Source of the DNA: Onchocerca volvulus
Lineage: Eukaryota > Nematoda > Chromadorea > Rhabditida > Onchocercidae
Direction: 5' to 3'
Length of the DNA: 64,000 nucleotides
Assembly: GCA_000499405.2 (NCBI GenBank)
Contig: HG738138.1
Coordinates: forward strand, 19,135,753-19,199,752
Shown here: piece by piece, positions 13,157 through 26,700 of the stretch
Layout of the letters: every line of letters begins with the position of its first letter
How positions within the stretch are numbered: the stretch's first letter is position 1
Translations under genes and position numbers: made by a program
Notes under the pieces: model-generated
Told to the model about the DNA's origin: nothing
The model's input: only the letters and a program-made list of their open reading frames with translations
The model's database searches: none

Positions 13157-14499
13157 TCATTTTCCTATCAAACCACTCAGAAGACCACCTAATAGAGTGC
13201 CAATGGAAAATCCACCTATTGCTCCCCTGAAAATAAAATAATTGAATGATAAAACGCAGAAGAGCATATCTCAAAGGATCAATAGTGAATGAAACTGAAA
13301 ATCCGGAGTCGATCGATTAAAAATTACATTTCACATTTCGCCATACACGACTTTGGTAATTTGGTCTACTCAGAATTTAGTGAAAAAGATTATTTCTTTT
13401 ACAAACAGGAAACGCAGTGGAAGAAAAACCTTGCTGATTAACCAGAAAATGTTAATTAACCAAAAACTAACTCAAATTTATCATAAATCAATCTTGTACT
13501 GTATTTTCATGTTTAGTATAAAAAGATTAATTAACATTGTTATATGCATTAAAAAAATTCAAATAAAACTAAATTGATTTAAATTGCAAAAAATTATTGA
13601 AAATTTAGAAAAAAGAATCTACACATTGAAATTAACCAAACTAGAGGAAAACAATCCAATTCTATAGTTAATGGATCTATGGGTATGATTGTCGAGAAAG
13701 TTTTTTATATTGTGGTATGAAGATAAAGATTTAATTATTTGAGGATTTATTTCTTCATCTATATTGTAAGATAGAATATAGTCAGATAATATCACGATTG
13801 CAATTGATCGCTCGGTTATAATAGAGATGAATCGAGAAGTTGAACTTAACTCAAAGTAGTGGTTGTTGAGTGGATTAGGTGAGTTGATTAACTAACTTGA
13901 GGAGTGAAGAACTGATTGAAAAATCGAATAACCCCCCCTCCCTCCTTCCCCCAGAATTTTATTCTTTTATCGATAGTCTTGATCTTGTAGGGGGCGGTGG
14001 CTTACAATATATGAATTATACAAAGGATCTGGTTATCAGGACAAAGGATAAGAGATGGACAATGCTTACAATATGTTTTATTCCCTGCAATATTCCAGGC
14101 AGCATGGACTTCAACATTTCAAACAACGCTTCATTAGCAGATGGAAAAGATGAGAGCACAGATTTTTGTAGTGAGAAATGCATAAATGGTCATTTGCCTG
14201 AGAAATATTACAAATTTCTATTTACCAAACACTTTAATTATTTGGTTATATTTATAGCATAAAATATTTCAATTTTACCGACAATGACAGGGTAACGGTA
14301 AAAGATAAGAGTAAGACTGGGGATAATATTGAATAAGGATTATAGTAAGTGTTATAGTCAGGTTTATAACAAAGATATAGTAAAGATAAAAATAATACTG
14401 CGAATACATAACATATGCCACCATCAATATCAGAAACAAAATGGAAATTAAGCTCATTGTAGTACTGCTAGATATTGCTAAATTTCTATAAAGATTCAT
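13157..14499 (-). pseudogene. Tyr-rich/Gly-tail copy D, disrupted
   Basis: Exon 2 (13226-13157) is intact: GAIGGFSIGTLLGGLLSGLI, then GK and TGA. The start of exon 1 is present at 14499-14279 with a recognisable signal peptide (MSLISILFLILMVAYVMYSQ from 14457). After about YYFY the family-like frame (DYNTYYNPYS) is shifted by one base, and a run-on frame ends CHCR at a possible donor GTAAAA. The family's usual 3' end of exon 1 is separate, at about 13690-13627: it reads SINYRIGLFSSSLVNFNV (compare STVYRFGLFPSGG in copy B) and ends at GTAGAT instead of GTAAGT. About 590 bp of foreign-looking sequence therefore splits exon 1. It may still splice 14279 to 13226 in frame, giving a shortened protein, or be dead. 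Confidence 0.5.
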
Positions 14500-17370
14500 C
14501 TATTAATCGAAATTCGAAGGAGGAAAAATTTTTGAAAGCGTTTCTGAAATAGAACTGTATTTCAAATCCATACATTGATAAATTCTTGTATCCTAATGTT
14601 TTCCATCGGATGAGCTCAGCTAATTCTTATCATAAGTAATCTCATGCAAGAACAAATTTCTACAACATTATTAAATATAGCTCGTAGTTCAGAACTAAGA
14701 TTTGTAGGAGATTTATTTAAAAAATAATTCAAAATTTATGTTTACATCAACTGTCGGTAAAAGCCGAAAAAATATAATTAGTTGTATATAGGTATGCTAA
14801 AAGTTTATAGCGCGACATTTTTTCAAAGAGGTCAAGAAGCAGAAAGGATGAAAATGTATAGCAAATACACCCGATCCACATGTAAACAAAGTCGGATTAA
14901 CCAATCATGAAACATTACGCTGAAGTTCAACTTAATTCAACTCAAGGGAAAGAGCCGTAAAGGATTTAAAAAGTCAGGTTTTCGAAACTGAGGCAGTTCA
15001 GCTGGAATTCAATCCTAAGGACAATTCAACAGCACCAGCAATAATTCAAACAGTTGATGACCAAAGAGAACCGTGGTGAGCATTCAGAAAACTGTTAAAA
15101 TCGTTTAATAATTGGTTGTGTTCATTTCACCCCTTATTATTATATAGTACTATATACCAATAAAAGCTATTGACCATGTAGCGGAGTCATAAAAAATCAG
15201 AAAATCATTCTCCGAAAATTTCCTAATACTAACATTGTAGGAAAAAAGTTGAATATTTCTGAAAATTACTTGTGTCCTTTAAAAGTTTGCTTCAACAGAT
15301 TTTCATCTCTATCAAAAAATGAGAACTATATGATCCAATACATTCTATGTTGGAGTATTTCACGTCCAAAAAACATACTGACGTTCGATTAGGGAAGGTT
15401 GAGTAGTATTGAGTATATTTGCATAATAATCGCAAGCTGAAAGCTGAATAAATTGTAAACAACTTAAATCAAACTATACAACTGTCCATGTCATTGTCAA
15501 TTTGATTTTATAGGCATTTGAAAACAAAAATTTTCATTATTCAATCACTTTTGAATAACTAAAATTTTTTCTTAGTTTTCCTTTTTGTCTTCACATTTAA
15601 AGAACGAATAACTAAAATCTTCCAATTAGTTAAGGACTTTTGAGAGCATCAGAAAATTTCATTCTTCTTCCAGCAACTTTTGCGCACTCCATGATATGCA
15701 ACCTTGCGTTATAAACGTGAATCAAAAATCAGCCAAATAATATCTAACTTATTATAATCCAAGAGTTTCTAAACTGAATAACGCGAAGGAGCGCAACAAA
15801 TTATTACGCCATAGATTAAGAAAGCATTACAAGCTTTTTTTCAAAGTAGATATGTAAAGTTACACATCAATATAACTTAAAGAAGAAAGAATGAAATAAA
15901 CCGATATATATATATATATTTAAAAAAAAGTTCTTGAAAAAGAATAGGTAAAAATATTGGACATAAGGATTAGAGATAAGACGTAATTTTATGAATACAG
16001 ATTACATGACGCCTGATGGAGACATCTTCTTGGAACAATCTGTTGCTTCAAATACTTCAAATAATATGAAAACAGCATGCTGTTGGAAAAGACCGAAATA
16101 ATTTTAGCATAAATATATTCATATATTCAGAATATTGCATTGTAAAAATATTTCTCATATGACTCAAGATGTATATAAATGAGTGTTACCATAATTAATG
16201 TAGTTCTTATCTTTGTTTTCGATTACAAGCTTTAACTTCAGTAGTAAATACTTGGAACTAATTCATAATTCATATGTAAATGCTTCCGTCCTATAACCTA
16301 GCTTATGTACAATGATGGGAATATGATAAAGAAACGCCTACTACAAAAGGAATTGCTACTAGTGAGAGAAAAGAAATTTTGGCTCAAAACTGATTTGGGT
16401 AACGCGGCGAATTGTACTGCTTCAATTCTCATCTAACATACATCCATCATCGACGAATCTCCCTATTCTTCACTCAGTAAATATCCCGATATTAACATAT
16501 CCCGAATATTAAGAATCAGGAAGAAAACTCCATATTCCAACTGTCAAGCGATATTCTTAGCAGCTACCGTTATCCAATTCGATATCGATAAATTCTCCAT
16601 TAACTCTCGATCAAAGATATTCTTTGAATAAGTATTGTCTATAACAGTTAACCAAGAAAAAATAATTTTACCACGACACATATTGCTTTAAATTAAAATT
16701 CTTCTTTTACGATACTTGTATATTTTATTTAGTACAGAATATATATATTTCTTTGTTTGGCATTCGAAAATACGGAATTTAAAATTTTCGTTTTTCTTTT
16801 TTTTTCTACTTGAATAAAATTGTCAGGTTAATTTTACCTAGACCTAATTCATTTGAACTTCTTGTTATTCCAATCACTAACTGATTTAAGCAATTGTCGA
16901 AATATGCGGTGTTCAGATTGCTCTATTATTTCTGAATTGACATTTGCCAATTGTAGAATGAAAATGGTGCTGAAATAGTGGATGGGAAGAACAAAAAACT
17001 TATGTCGAGCCACTGTTACTGCTCAACTTTTTTCTTTCCAGCATATCTTCGATACAGACAGCACGTAGAAAGATGTTGTTATGCTATTATCATTGTAGTA
17101 ATTTTTTATTGAATTGTAATATATGTCATTGTGTGATTTGTCAATGAAATGATGTCGGAGCCATATATCAATGTCAACATTAAATACAATGTTCCATGCA
17201 AGAAAGTAGTAACCATCAATGGAAATCATCTTTCAATTTTTCTTTTAATTTCTATCTATTGAAAAAAAAAAAAAAATCCAGAAAGAAAGTATAACAATGA
17301 AAACAAAGTGCGCTGGTCGAAGTATAAGAGTTTGACAAAAACATTTCATAAGGTATCCATTTTCTTGCTA
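14500..17370. other. Intergenic, possible orphan exon at about 14947-15075
   Basis: Mostly AT-rich with no gene. One plus-strand stretch (about 14947-15075) is open, follows TCAACTCAAG (acceptor-like) and ends at GTGAGC (donor-like). It encodes VKDLKSQVFETEAVQLEFNP followed by KDNSTAPAIIQTVDDQREP. I found no partner exons. 15905-15919 is a short TA repeat. Confidence 0.35.
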
Positions 17371-18078
17371 TCATCCAAGCAATCCGATGATGCCACCGAT
17401 TGCAGCACCAGCACTTGCACCTTTTAACGCTCCATAGGCACCACTCTTCAGCAAATTGCCAAGACTAAAATTTTATGCAGAAATAAATGATTATATCGCT
17501 ATTTGTGATATGTGAAGTAATTGAACAATCGCAATTATCGCTAATATCTCTAGCCATTATGTTTAAATTGTAATTCTAGAAAGTATCAAATTTGCTACAA
17601 TTGCTGGCACCTTTAGAATTAAGTCAGCAAATACGTTGATGAAAGTAGACGATCTATAGCTCAACTGATGCTTCCAATATATGTATTATTGAGAGAGAAG
17701 TCAATGATCTAACCTTCCGAAATCTTAAATTTTATCCAGAAATATACACTGAATCTACTTTGTAATAATATTTATGTTATAAAAACTCTTTAACATATTT
17801 CATAACTGTTGTCCAATGAAGATTAGAAAAACTAACCTGGGTAGATAGTAGTAAGTAGGATAGATGTAATTTCGGAAACCATGCGAAATTCTGTCCAGGT
17901 TTGAAGTATAACTATAAGGTTGAAACTGGTAATAAGAGCCTGCATATGGTTGGTTTCCATAGACATACCCATAACCTCCGTTTGCAGCACCATAAGCAGG
18001 GATGCTCCAATCGTAGCCCAGCGAATTCATCCCAAAACTCAATGCAGGAGCAAGAATCAGAAATACACTCAGCAACAT
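17371..18078 (-). CDS. Tyr/Gly-rich secreted protein E, diverged relative of the array
   Basis: Two exons, 18078-17837 and 17464-17371, joined at a phase-2 intron (donor GTTAGT, acceptor TTTTAG), giving 111 residues. Signal peptide MLLSVFLILAPALSFG. Then a Tyr/Gly-rich mature part (YGAANGGYGYVYGNQPYAGS, YYQFQPYSY, YIYPTYYYLP) without the pure Tyr run of copies A-D. Exon 2 gives LGNLLKSGAYGALKGASAGA followed by AIGGIIGLLG and TGA. Gene order, strand, intron phase and the split into a Tyr-rich exon and a Gly-rich hydrophobic exon match the array, so I treat it as the same family. It ends G rather than GK. Function unknown, extracellular. Confidence 0.75.
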
Positions 18079-19015
18079 TTTATTCAGCTTTAAAAAAGAC
18101 CTGCAAATGAATAATTAAAAACTAACTTCAACATGAGAAAGTTTTAGAACATATGCCTCTTCAAATTTTGTTATTAGTCTCTTCCTATATATGAGGAAAC
18201 AATACTCCAATGGCAACTCCATTTACCACTTTCATTTAAGTGTAATTCTTAATTCGGAATTTACGAAAATATAAATTCTTCATATTTTTGTAAATTATAA
18301 ATTTAAAGAATCGAAATTTTTTCAAAAATGTATTAAAAGAGTGATAGCTGGCATGACCTTAATCAGAGTGATTACCAGTTATTACAATTAACTATATTGT
18401 TTTATATTCAGAAAAAGTTTGATCAAGGTCGTAGCTCTGTCTTTCCCTGCTGATTATGAAGAACAGGAAAATAGAAAAAAATGTCTTTAATAGTCATTTT
18501 GTCGAATTTTGCAAATATCGCAAGCATCGAAAGTTTCAGGATTTATTGCAAAGGAATTGATTAAGAGCAAAGGAGAATAAAGAATTTCTAATGCCCTCTA
18601 AATTTAGTTTTAATCTGCTTTAAATAATTCGTGAACAAGTAATTAATCAATCAAGTTTACATACAAGATGGGGACTTATTTTTTCTGGAAAATTTTTTCT
18701 ATTTTTAGACAAAAATTAGGGATCTTAATTTTTTTATAGCAATTTTTTTTTATGCCAATAAAGTAACGAATTTTTTTCATTTGGTCTCCCAGCGGTGGGA
18801 GTAGAACAGAAGAGAAGAATCAGGAAATACGAATGGAAGGAAGAGAAAAACCTCGATCTCCCGATGACCTTGGTCAACATTTTTTCTGCAGTCTAGTTTT
18901 ATATTTCAAATGCAATCGTAAATTCATATAAAATAGTTAGTTGAGAAAAAACGACCGGCTCTCGATTGGCTTCTTCATTCATTATCATCTCCATTTTCTT
19001 CTTTCCATTTGAGCT
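18079..19015. other. Intergenic between divergent secreted-protein genes E and F
   Basis: Shared upstream region of two divergently transcribed secreted-protein genes, so both promoters should lie here. A perfect 6-bp stem with a 4-base loop, CTCCCAGCGGTGGGAG, lies near 18785-18800 in an unusually GC-rich patch. No gene seen. Confidence 0.45.
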
Positions 19016-20789
19016 ATGTGGTTTTCTTCGATTCCTTACGCATCAGTCATCCTTATATCTCTGATGACAATTCTTCCAAGTTCTAATGAATACACATTAG
19101 ATGGAAGTGCGAATACATTTGGATGTTGCATGTTAGTTTCTGATTCTAACATTTTCGAGCTTTTTGGAAATCTAATTTACTTCCTTTCTATCACTATTTC
19201 TGTAGTAAGTAATTAAAAATGGTATTTTCAAGCTTTATTGAAGTTCCAGTATGTTTAAAGCAGCAAAAATTAATGTGTTTCTGGAAGGCTGTGAAATTTG
19301 TAAATTGTTTTTATTAGGATTCTATTGATGGCTGAACTTTTTTTGCAGGGCATTTCACAAGAGAAATTTAAAGCAAATTTTCTGAAGCAATTCTCTTGAT
19401 TTCAACAACAGTTTAAATCTAGTGGTTAAAAAATTATTGCTTGAAAATATCCACAGAAACTTAATTACAGATTTGACATGATTAATATTTCGCAGTTTAG
19501 GTTACCATGTCTGCCCAAAGCATCTTCCTGTGATTGCAATTGTGGATTCCCTTTGCTACCCCAATTACCACAATTGCCGTTACCTCCTCCATTTACTTTT
19601 CCGCAGTTTCCGGCATATCCTAGTGGTTCTTATGTAACACCTAATGGCGGCAATGCACGACAGGTTGAAAATGGATATTTGCAGCAACCTTCTTCATATC
19701 AAACATCATCAAGTATTTCAAACCAACTGCATCCATCAGTGAGCTTCTTATTCTTTCACCTACGTAATTTTTCTTACCCGAAGAAATAAAGCGTTGATAT
19801 AACTCGCATTAAAGATTTAATTATGAAGTTGCTGATGATGATTAATTGCACTACCAATGAAAAAAAAAAAGTGACACTTTATAAAAAATCAATTGCCATC
19901 CAATCTGCAAAAGAAATGCTCATAAAATAATACTTAGGCTCTTAGCCGCGACCTTAACTTAGACCACAGTGAAGTTACCGCTATCTATATTTTACTCCGA
20001 GAATAATGTAACAAATGATAAATTCCTTTTTTGATACAATAATTTCTTAGTAGTAAGGTGATGATGAAATAGAGATAATAAATTTCCAGTAAAATTGTTG
20101 CACTAGTAATACTGGAACATTAGAAGATATGAAAACAAATAATCATGTTGAATCTAAAGATAACGTTGTGGACAGTGAATTATTTGCATAATACATGAAA
20201 CATCGACTTTTGATGATCATGTGAAATTTATTGCTATGTTTGGATTTCTTTTGTATTTTATATCTTTGCTGAAAATGATTAGTTAATTTCTTTAAGTACC
20301 AATAATAGAAATATCGTTGGAGCATGAAATTATTTCCTGGATTCGACTTGGTTTTTTTAAGTAATAACTGAACAAAGTATGATAGATTGAGATAACAGTT
20401 TACTTCAATTTTATATTCTTTATTAAATGTAATTTTTGCAGTATCAAGGTGCTGGAGCCCATGGTTACAGTGTGAAGCAATTTGAACAACAAACTGGTAC
20501 TTCCAATGGTTACGCAACTGGTCCTTCTGGTGTTGACAATGGTAACTTCGGTGATTATTCGTCTACGTACAACTTCCCACAAATAGGACAGAATCATAAT
20601 AGATTTGGTGCCTTGCCATCTCAGCTACCACTTTCTGGGACAGGACAGTATATGCGTGGGCCACTTCACGATACACCACAATCGAATATTCCTAATGATC
20701 CCGTGGCTGTTCCTGTAGGTACTACTGGAATCGAGTACAATTTATCACCAACAACAGCTGACTATGAAGAGAAAACTAAACACTTTTAA
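19016..20789 (+). CDS. Secreted Cys/Pro-rich protein F
   Basis: Three exons, 19016-19131, 19501-19738 and 20442-20789, joined in phases 2 and 0, give 233 residues. Exon 1 encodes a signal peptide (MWFSSIPYASVILISLMTIL) then SSNEYTLDGSANTFGCC. Exon 2 opens LPCLPKASSCDCNCGFPLLP, a compact cluster that with the CC pair gives six Cys in about 16 residues, then runs of LPQLPQLPLPPPF and a Gly/Ser/Gln-rich part. Exon 3 is Gly/Gln/Asn/Tyr-rich with no Cys and looks disordered. I preferred acceptor TTTAG|G at 19500 because it keeps the frame; the CAG five bases earlier does not. There is no enzyme motif, so it is probably an extracellular matrix, cuticle or eggshell component. It shares the short Cys cluster plus Pro-rich style with the gene at 30.0-31.2 kb. 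Confidence 0.75.
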
Positions 20790-23700
20790 AAATGCACAAA
20801 AATAGTTTAAGTAAATGCCAGGATTAGACCCGCAGTTCAGAATTTCAAAATGCCTAAAATATTATTGGTTCAAAAAATTTGATGTCTCTATCTAACTTCA
20901 TCTTGTTAATAAGCCAGTATTCTGATATAATTTAAGTTGCTAAAATTAAATCTCAGATGATCTTCTAGCTTATAAGACTGACTGATGTCGAAATTTCGAA
21001 GTCCATGCTAAATTTTGCTGCACTTATAAATTTAGATTTGTTATTTTTATTGGCTTGCGTCTGTTATTATTTGAGATGTTTTCTATTGTTGTATGCTTCA
21101 CGTAATTTGTTCCTTCATATTGTAATTGGAATATCCTAACTTTTCACCACATTTGTTACTTTCATGCACCTCAGATTTGTTCTTTTGGCATTCGCATGAT
21201 TTTATTGATAATTACATTGTTTTAGTTCAATTCATTCTTACACCTGCAATGAGTATTTTTCACTTTTTGTTGAGAATAATCTAATACCAGGAATCTTATG
21301 ATAAGATCAAGTATGAAAGTCAAGTATGAAGCTACACTTTTAGCAGAGATTCACAGTGCCAACCAACATTTCTTTTTATTTATTAAGCGATTTTTTTAAA
21401 TTTCCAATTGTATTATATCAATTTTAGAACAAATCAATGAGAACAGTGGCAGATTGGCATAAATGAAAAAACTCAGGATAATGTGCTTGCAAAGCGCATT
21501 TATGTACACAAATGATTATCATTTATTGTTTCATCTTTGAAATGGATGGAATTTGAAGAGACATATGTGATAAATAATAGTATCACTTTCATTATAATAC
21601 TAGGGATAATCAATCTGGTAAATGGCATTGCATGTTTCAACAGTCGAAATGAGAAAATTAAACGAATATATAACCTTGGAGATTTAAAGAGAACAAAGAT
21701 TGCTTTTTTTAAAAGATAAAATCACCGGTTTTCAAAAAGATGCCGATCAACTGATTATGGTTTTGGGTTATCATCACAAGGAATTTGTGAAACATACTCA
21801 GTCATTGTCTCGGTTGTTGAATTCATCTTAAATACAGTCTTTTTATCGGTTGATTTCTTTAATGCGGCTATCATCTCTACCATTTAATTTAATTTCATAA
21901 GGATTAATTAAGAAAGTGACAAATAGCAAATAATGAAATAAACCATAGTGAACAAAGGTTCTATGACGACAGCAATAATGGATATAAATCTGTTCGAGCA
22001 ATTTTATTTCTCAGGAAGATGATATTTGATTTAAATATTTGGCATTGTAATATGATCAAGCTAGATTCCATGATATTATTTAATGTTCAGGTGTGCTAAA
22101 ATATTTCGGAAGATAAAAGCTATCAAGTGGGAAGTTTTTGAAACTTGTAAGAAATGAAAACTGCCTTTTACTGTTCCGATGTTATAATATTCGAGAATCG
22201 AATCTTACATTTTCTGTCTGAAGGCTCAGTTGTTAGAAGCATGCTGCCATTATTCAAGTCCTAACAAATGTCACACAATTAGTGAACTCAGAAAAGTTGC
22301 AAATACAAGATTATGGAACTAATTAACTGATCAATTTATCCATTTAATAAAACAAAAGCATACTTCACGCTAAATGGACTGCAAAATGAAATTTATGAGA
22401 CATGCTAATGAGCTTCAGTATATTTTCAAACATATCTAATAAATGATGGATAACAATATTTTGCTCAAATAATTTTTTAACTTACATTGTCAACGACTAA
22501 TTTTCACTGTCAGAAAGAATGGTTGTAAGCAGTGGGCCAACAGAGCTGTTTTAAAACAAACATTATCGATTATAAAATAAGCAGAAATATTTTTGAACCT
22601 TTAAATTTCTTAACTGAAATCCTTTTTGAAAGAAAGATACTAGAAAAAGCTTTTTTTCGACAATAACATTTTCAGTTAGTTGGACCAATAATTTGTTTAG
22701 TTCAATTTTTTACGAAATTTTGCATTGCGTTCAGCTCAGTTTTATATGATTTTATTCAATTTACAAAATTTTTCACATTTCATATTGCCAGTGTTGCACT
22801 TGGTTTAATTATTTAGTAGGATGGTAGCAGTAACTTTTCATTTACTTTGAATTAGAGACTGAAGTTGTTGAGAAAGTAATAAATAGAGACGATCCAAGCA
22901 TCACAGTGCTATGTGTATGGGAAGCGGTATGGTAAGCTTTCAAAAATGAATTCAATTTTAAAGATAAGGAAGGAAAAGGAGGACTTAAAATAGGAAGAAG
23001 AAAGATCGAAATAAGCATCAAAAATTTCAAGTTAGTGTGAACAGAATAGAATTCAGTGGCCTTACTACTATGTTGTATGTTGTTGAGATATGAATGTTTT
23101 GAATGAATTGAGGATATTGTATTATACACTAATCTGCATATAAGGTAAACGAATAAAGCTAAAGAAGAATCAAAAATCGAAAACAATTCGTTGCCATTAA
23201 TGTAAGTCAAATCATTTCAATGATATCGATTTCAGTTATCATGATGATGTTGGTGGATAAGTTGAAGCATTTCTAAGAACAGTTCAGTTTGCTTGAATGT
23301 CTCTATCCAATGAGTGATATTTTATTCGGTATGCACAGCTTATCGAAAAGACTTAGAAATTATCTTAAAATAACAATCAGTTGGTGTTGTTCAGATTTGA
23401 TTAATTTATTTCTGATCTTGATGAGTACTGGGATGAAAAGATTTATGAATCTATGTCGTTTGACCTTAAAATAAAATGGATATGGTGAAAAATGAATGAC
23501 ATTAATAGTACTATTAAAAATCAGTCTCATTTCATCGTTTTTTGACTCTTCACATAAAATTATCCTGTAGCTTATGATTCATTATTGGCTGATTTTTTTT
23601 TAGCATTATTTGATCTTTTTTTCTAACTCCCATAACGATCAACAGCAACTAGTAAGATTTATATATCTTCCTGACTAATATTGCTGATATCTCCGATTCC

Positions 23701-26700
23701 TTGCAGTCGATATATCCATCACCGTCACAGCTGCATGTTTGACAGAAGAACCGTATCTGATTGCACTGCAAACAGCATACATCGATGTAAAACACTGCAT
23801 TGTCATTAGTTACGTGAAATAAACTCAGTTCAAAGATTGTCTTGATTTTAGAACGCACGATTCGTATAGTTTATGCGTTTTTCATTAATTAATCACTGCA
23901 ATGAAAAATGGATCTAACTTTCACTTGAAATTTTATCTTACTTAAAAGTCAACTCATTTTTATCGAGCGAGACTTTTCTTGTAAGGAGGAATTAATTTCG
24001 AGGTAAAAAATGGAGTGATTTTCCTCTGCGATCAGTAAAGAATGTATACTTTGCAGGGAAATAATAAATTGCAAAGAACAAAATCGCAGCTGATTGGAAG
24101 TTTTTAGACGAGAAATAGAAGCAAAAACAATATACTAAGATTCATTGCTTTTTCCACGATTTAGTTTCTGGAAAGAAAAAACGTTTATTCCTTCCTCACA
24201 CAGCCGAGTAATTTCTAGATTTCCGCAGTGTTTCCTACTATGAAATCTTTAGCCAGTATTCATATCATTTCTACGTCAACAATGTAAGTTTTTGGAAAAG
24301 AGAAATTAAGTCTTATATAGCGCCTTCTCTTTGTTCTTTTTCGTTTTTTATGTCCACTTTTTTATATTTTTAGTCTTTTTGAAGTAAATGGATTTGAAGA
24401 GAAAAAAGCATAAAATGAAGACAAGCAGAAGGGAGCGATAAAAATGACGTAGAAAAAGGGCGTTCAGTTCAGTGAAATTATTCATTTTAAAATACCGATG
24501 CTGAATTTCAACAAGAAATGAAATTGGTTAGGAAATTATATTGAAGCACTATGGGCTATAAATTCTCACTGGACTAAACTGTTTCAGGAATGATCACAAG
24601 AAAATATTAGTCATAGATGCTCACGTGAATTCATATAGTGTCGCCTTTTTTTATGCGCCAAACATAAAATGAAAACAAATAGAAAGATTAGCAATCGGCG
24701 TTTCCATATTTCATTTTGTGTTTAGCGTATTAAAAGTGAAACAAAAAATAAAAAGTTTCGAAGAAACTATTTCACTTCATCAGTATCATTGTCAGAATTT
24801 TCTTCACAGATTTTGTAATCAACATTGATTAAAGCATATTAGAGAGATAATTTAGTCATAAATGTTTTGAGTCTATTTATAGAGCAGCATAATCTGGAAA
24901 AAGAAAAAAATCAGTCTCACAGGAACCACAAGAACCACAAGACAGGAATAAAGCAGTTATCTCGAAAGAAATTATTTTCGGTGGAATTCGGTCTTAGCAT
25001 CAACTAGGATTGCCTTGATTTGGAATGATTTGCCCGGTGAGATATAGTCTTTTCAGTGTCATCTGCCCATCTGCCGGTTTTTAGATCTATGCTGTATAAT
25101 TGGTGATTTTGGTGATAGATTATGTTTCATCAGCATTTGTCAATATGAAAGAGCTGTCAACAGATGAACTATAGCTTCTGAAGTTTTGAGACTATAATTT
25201 TTTGAAAGACATGAAAGTCTGTTGTGCAAAGTTAAGTTATTGGAGTGCTTAGAGATGGTCAGAATCTATTCGTACAACCTTCTTTGCCATCTAATATACT
25301 CGTAGAAAAGGAAATTATCTGTGCCATCATTCTTTTTTCTTAAATAATCTAACTGCTCTCTTAACAGCAATCAAAATGTGCAAAAAAAGGAAAGAAAAGA
25401 GGAGTGGTGCTGAAAAGTGTTCTTCAACTTTGCTAAGCATGAATTGAAAAGAAATCTTTTTTTTTCTTTTTTTTTCACTGTTTAGGACTTTCAATTCATT
25501 AATCTGTTTTCCGAAACTTTCAATTGTTTCAATGATTGTTTATAGTTCGATGAATAGACTAATATATTTATGGTCTGATTTTCGCTATTTCTTTTAAAAT
25601 TTTAAAACATTATTCTCTATGATTTCATCAACACCACAGAAGTGAATATCTTATATTTGCGAAAAATTGTGCATTACAAAAGGAGAAAAAAAAGTGCGAA
25701 AGATAATAAAATTATCAATTTATCATTTGAAATCAATTATTACCTAAATTATATGTCCATTTTAATTAAAATCTTATAACTAAAATGAATAGTTTTAAAT
25801 CATTTATGCAAAACAAGAATATTGATTGGAAAGGTAGATCTTCAGCGTACTTATCAATATTTCTCGTCCGTCACTTCCGATACTTATTTGCTGCCATGAC
25901 CGATTTCCAGCTATTTGTCAACAGTTGCCTTGAGCGATTGCTCATTTGCAATTGAAATTTAATCATGCGATGTTGACGATGCTACGAGAGAGTTTGAAAG
26001 AAAAATTACGAAAAGCCAGTTTCTTTTAAATAAATTATCAATGTTTTAAAATAACGCTGCGTTTATCACTGATTCTTCATCCCTTTGTAAACTGCCAATT
26101 TGCCCATAAATCTTTCTTGATTTTCCAAAATATGGCATGGCGAATTGGTGAAAGCAACAAAAAATTACAGCGAAGAAAATCCATCATTTTTTAAGAATTT
26201 TATTTGATGTCAAACAAAACTCAAATGAGTTTTAGTTGAATGAGGATAAATTTGAAATAAAAAAAGATTAAGCAATATTTCATGCAACACGGATCAAAAA
26301 TCAAATTCACATCAGAGCATTATCTTGTCATCATGAAGATCTCTCGAGGCGTTATTCGAACTCGAATGAGCTTCTAGTTTTTGAAACAATTTTTTGATTT
26401 ATCATGTTCGCACTCACTTACACATATGTTACATTCTTTTACTACTTACCAATTTCACCAACTGTAACAGCACTGATATGTGGTACAAGTTTCGTAAAAG
26501 GTATCAGAGCGTAAACGAAACTACTAAACTATGACCAATTATCGCGGGTTTAGTCTAATATCAAAGTGGTTCATATGCTGATAGTGGTGACATATCCCTG
26601 TTTGTTTGGAACCTGTTAATAAGCCTGTTTAAAAATCAATTTTTGGATAAGAACACAATAGAGTGGTATACAAATAGCAACAAGTTATCATCATTTTGCC

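Noticed and set aside
13897..14262. 121-codon plus-strand open frame in the insertion of copy D
   Set aside because: Begins at TTG, no recognisable domain, no splice partners. Kept only as part of the note on copy D.
15905..15919. Short TA repeat
   Set aside because: Simple microsatellite, no further meaning.
22842..23210. 122-codon minus-strand open frame
   Set aside because: Starts at TTG; Ser/Leu/His low complexity; no splice or signal context.
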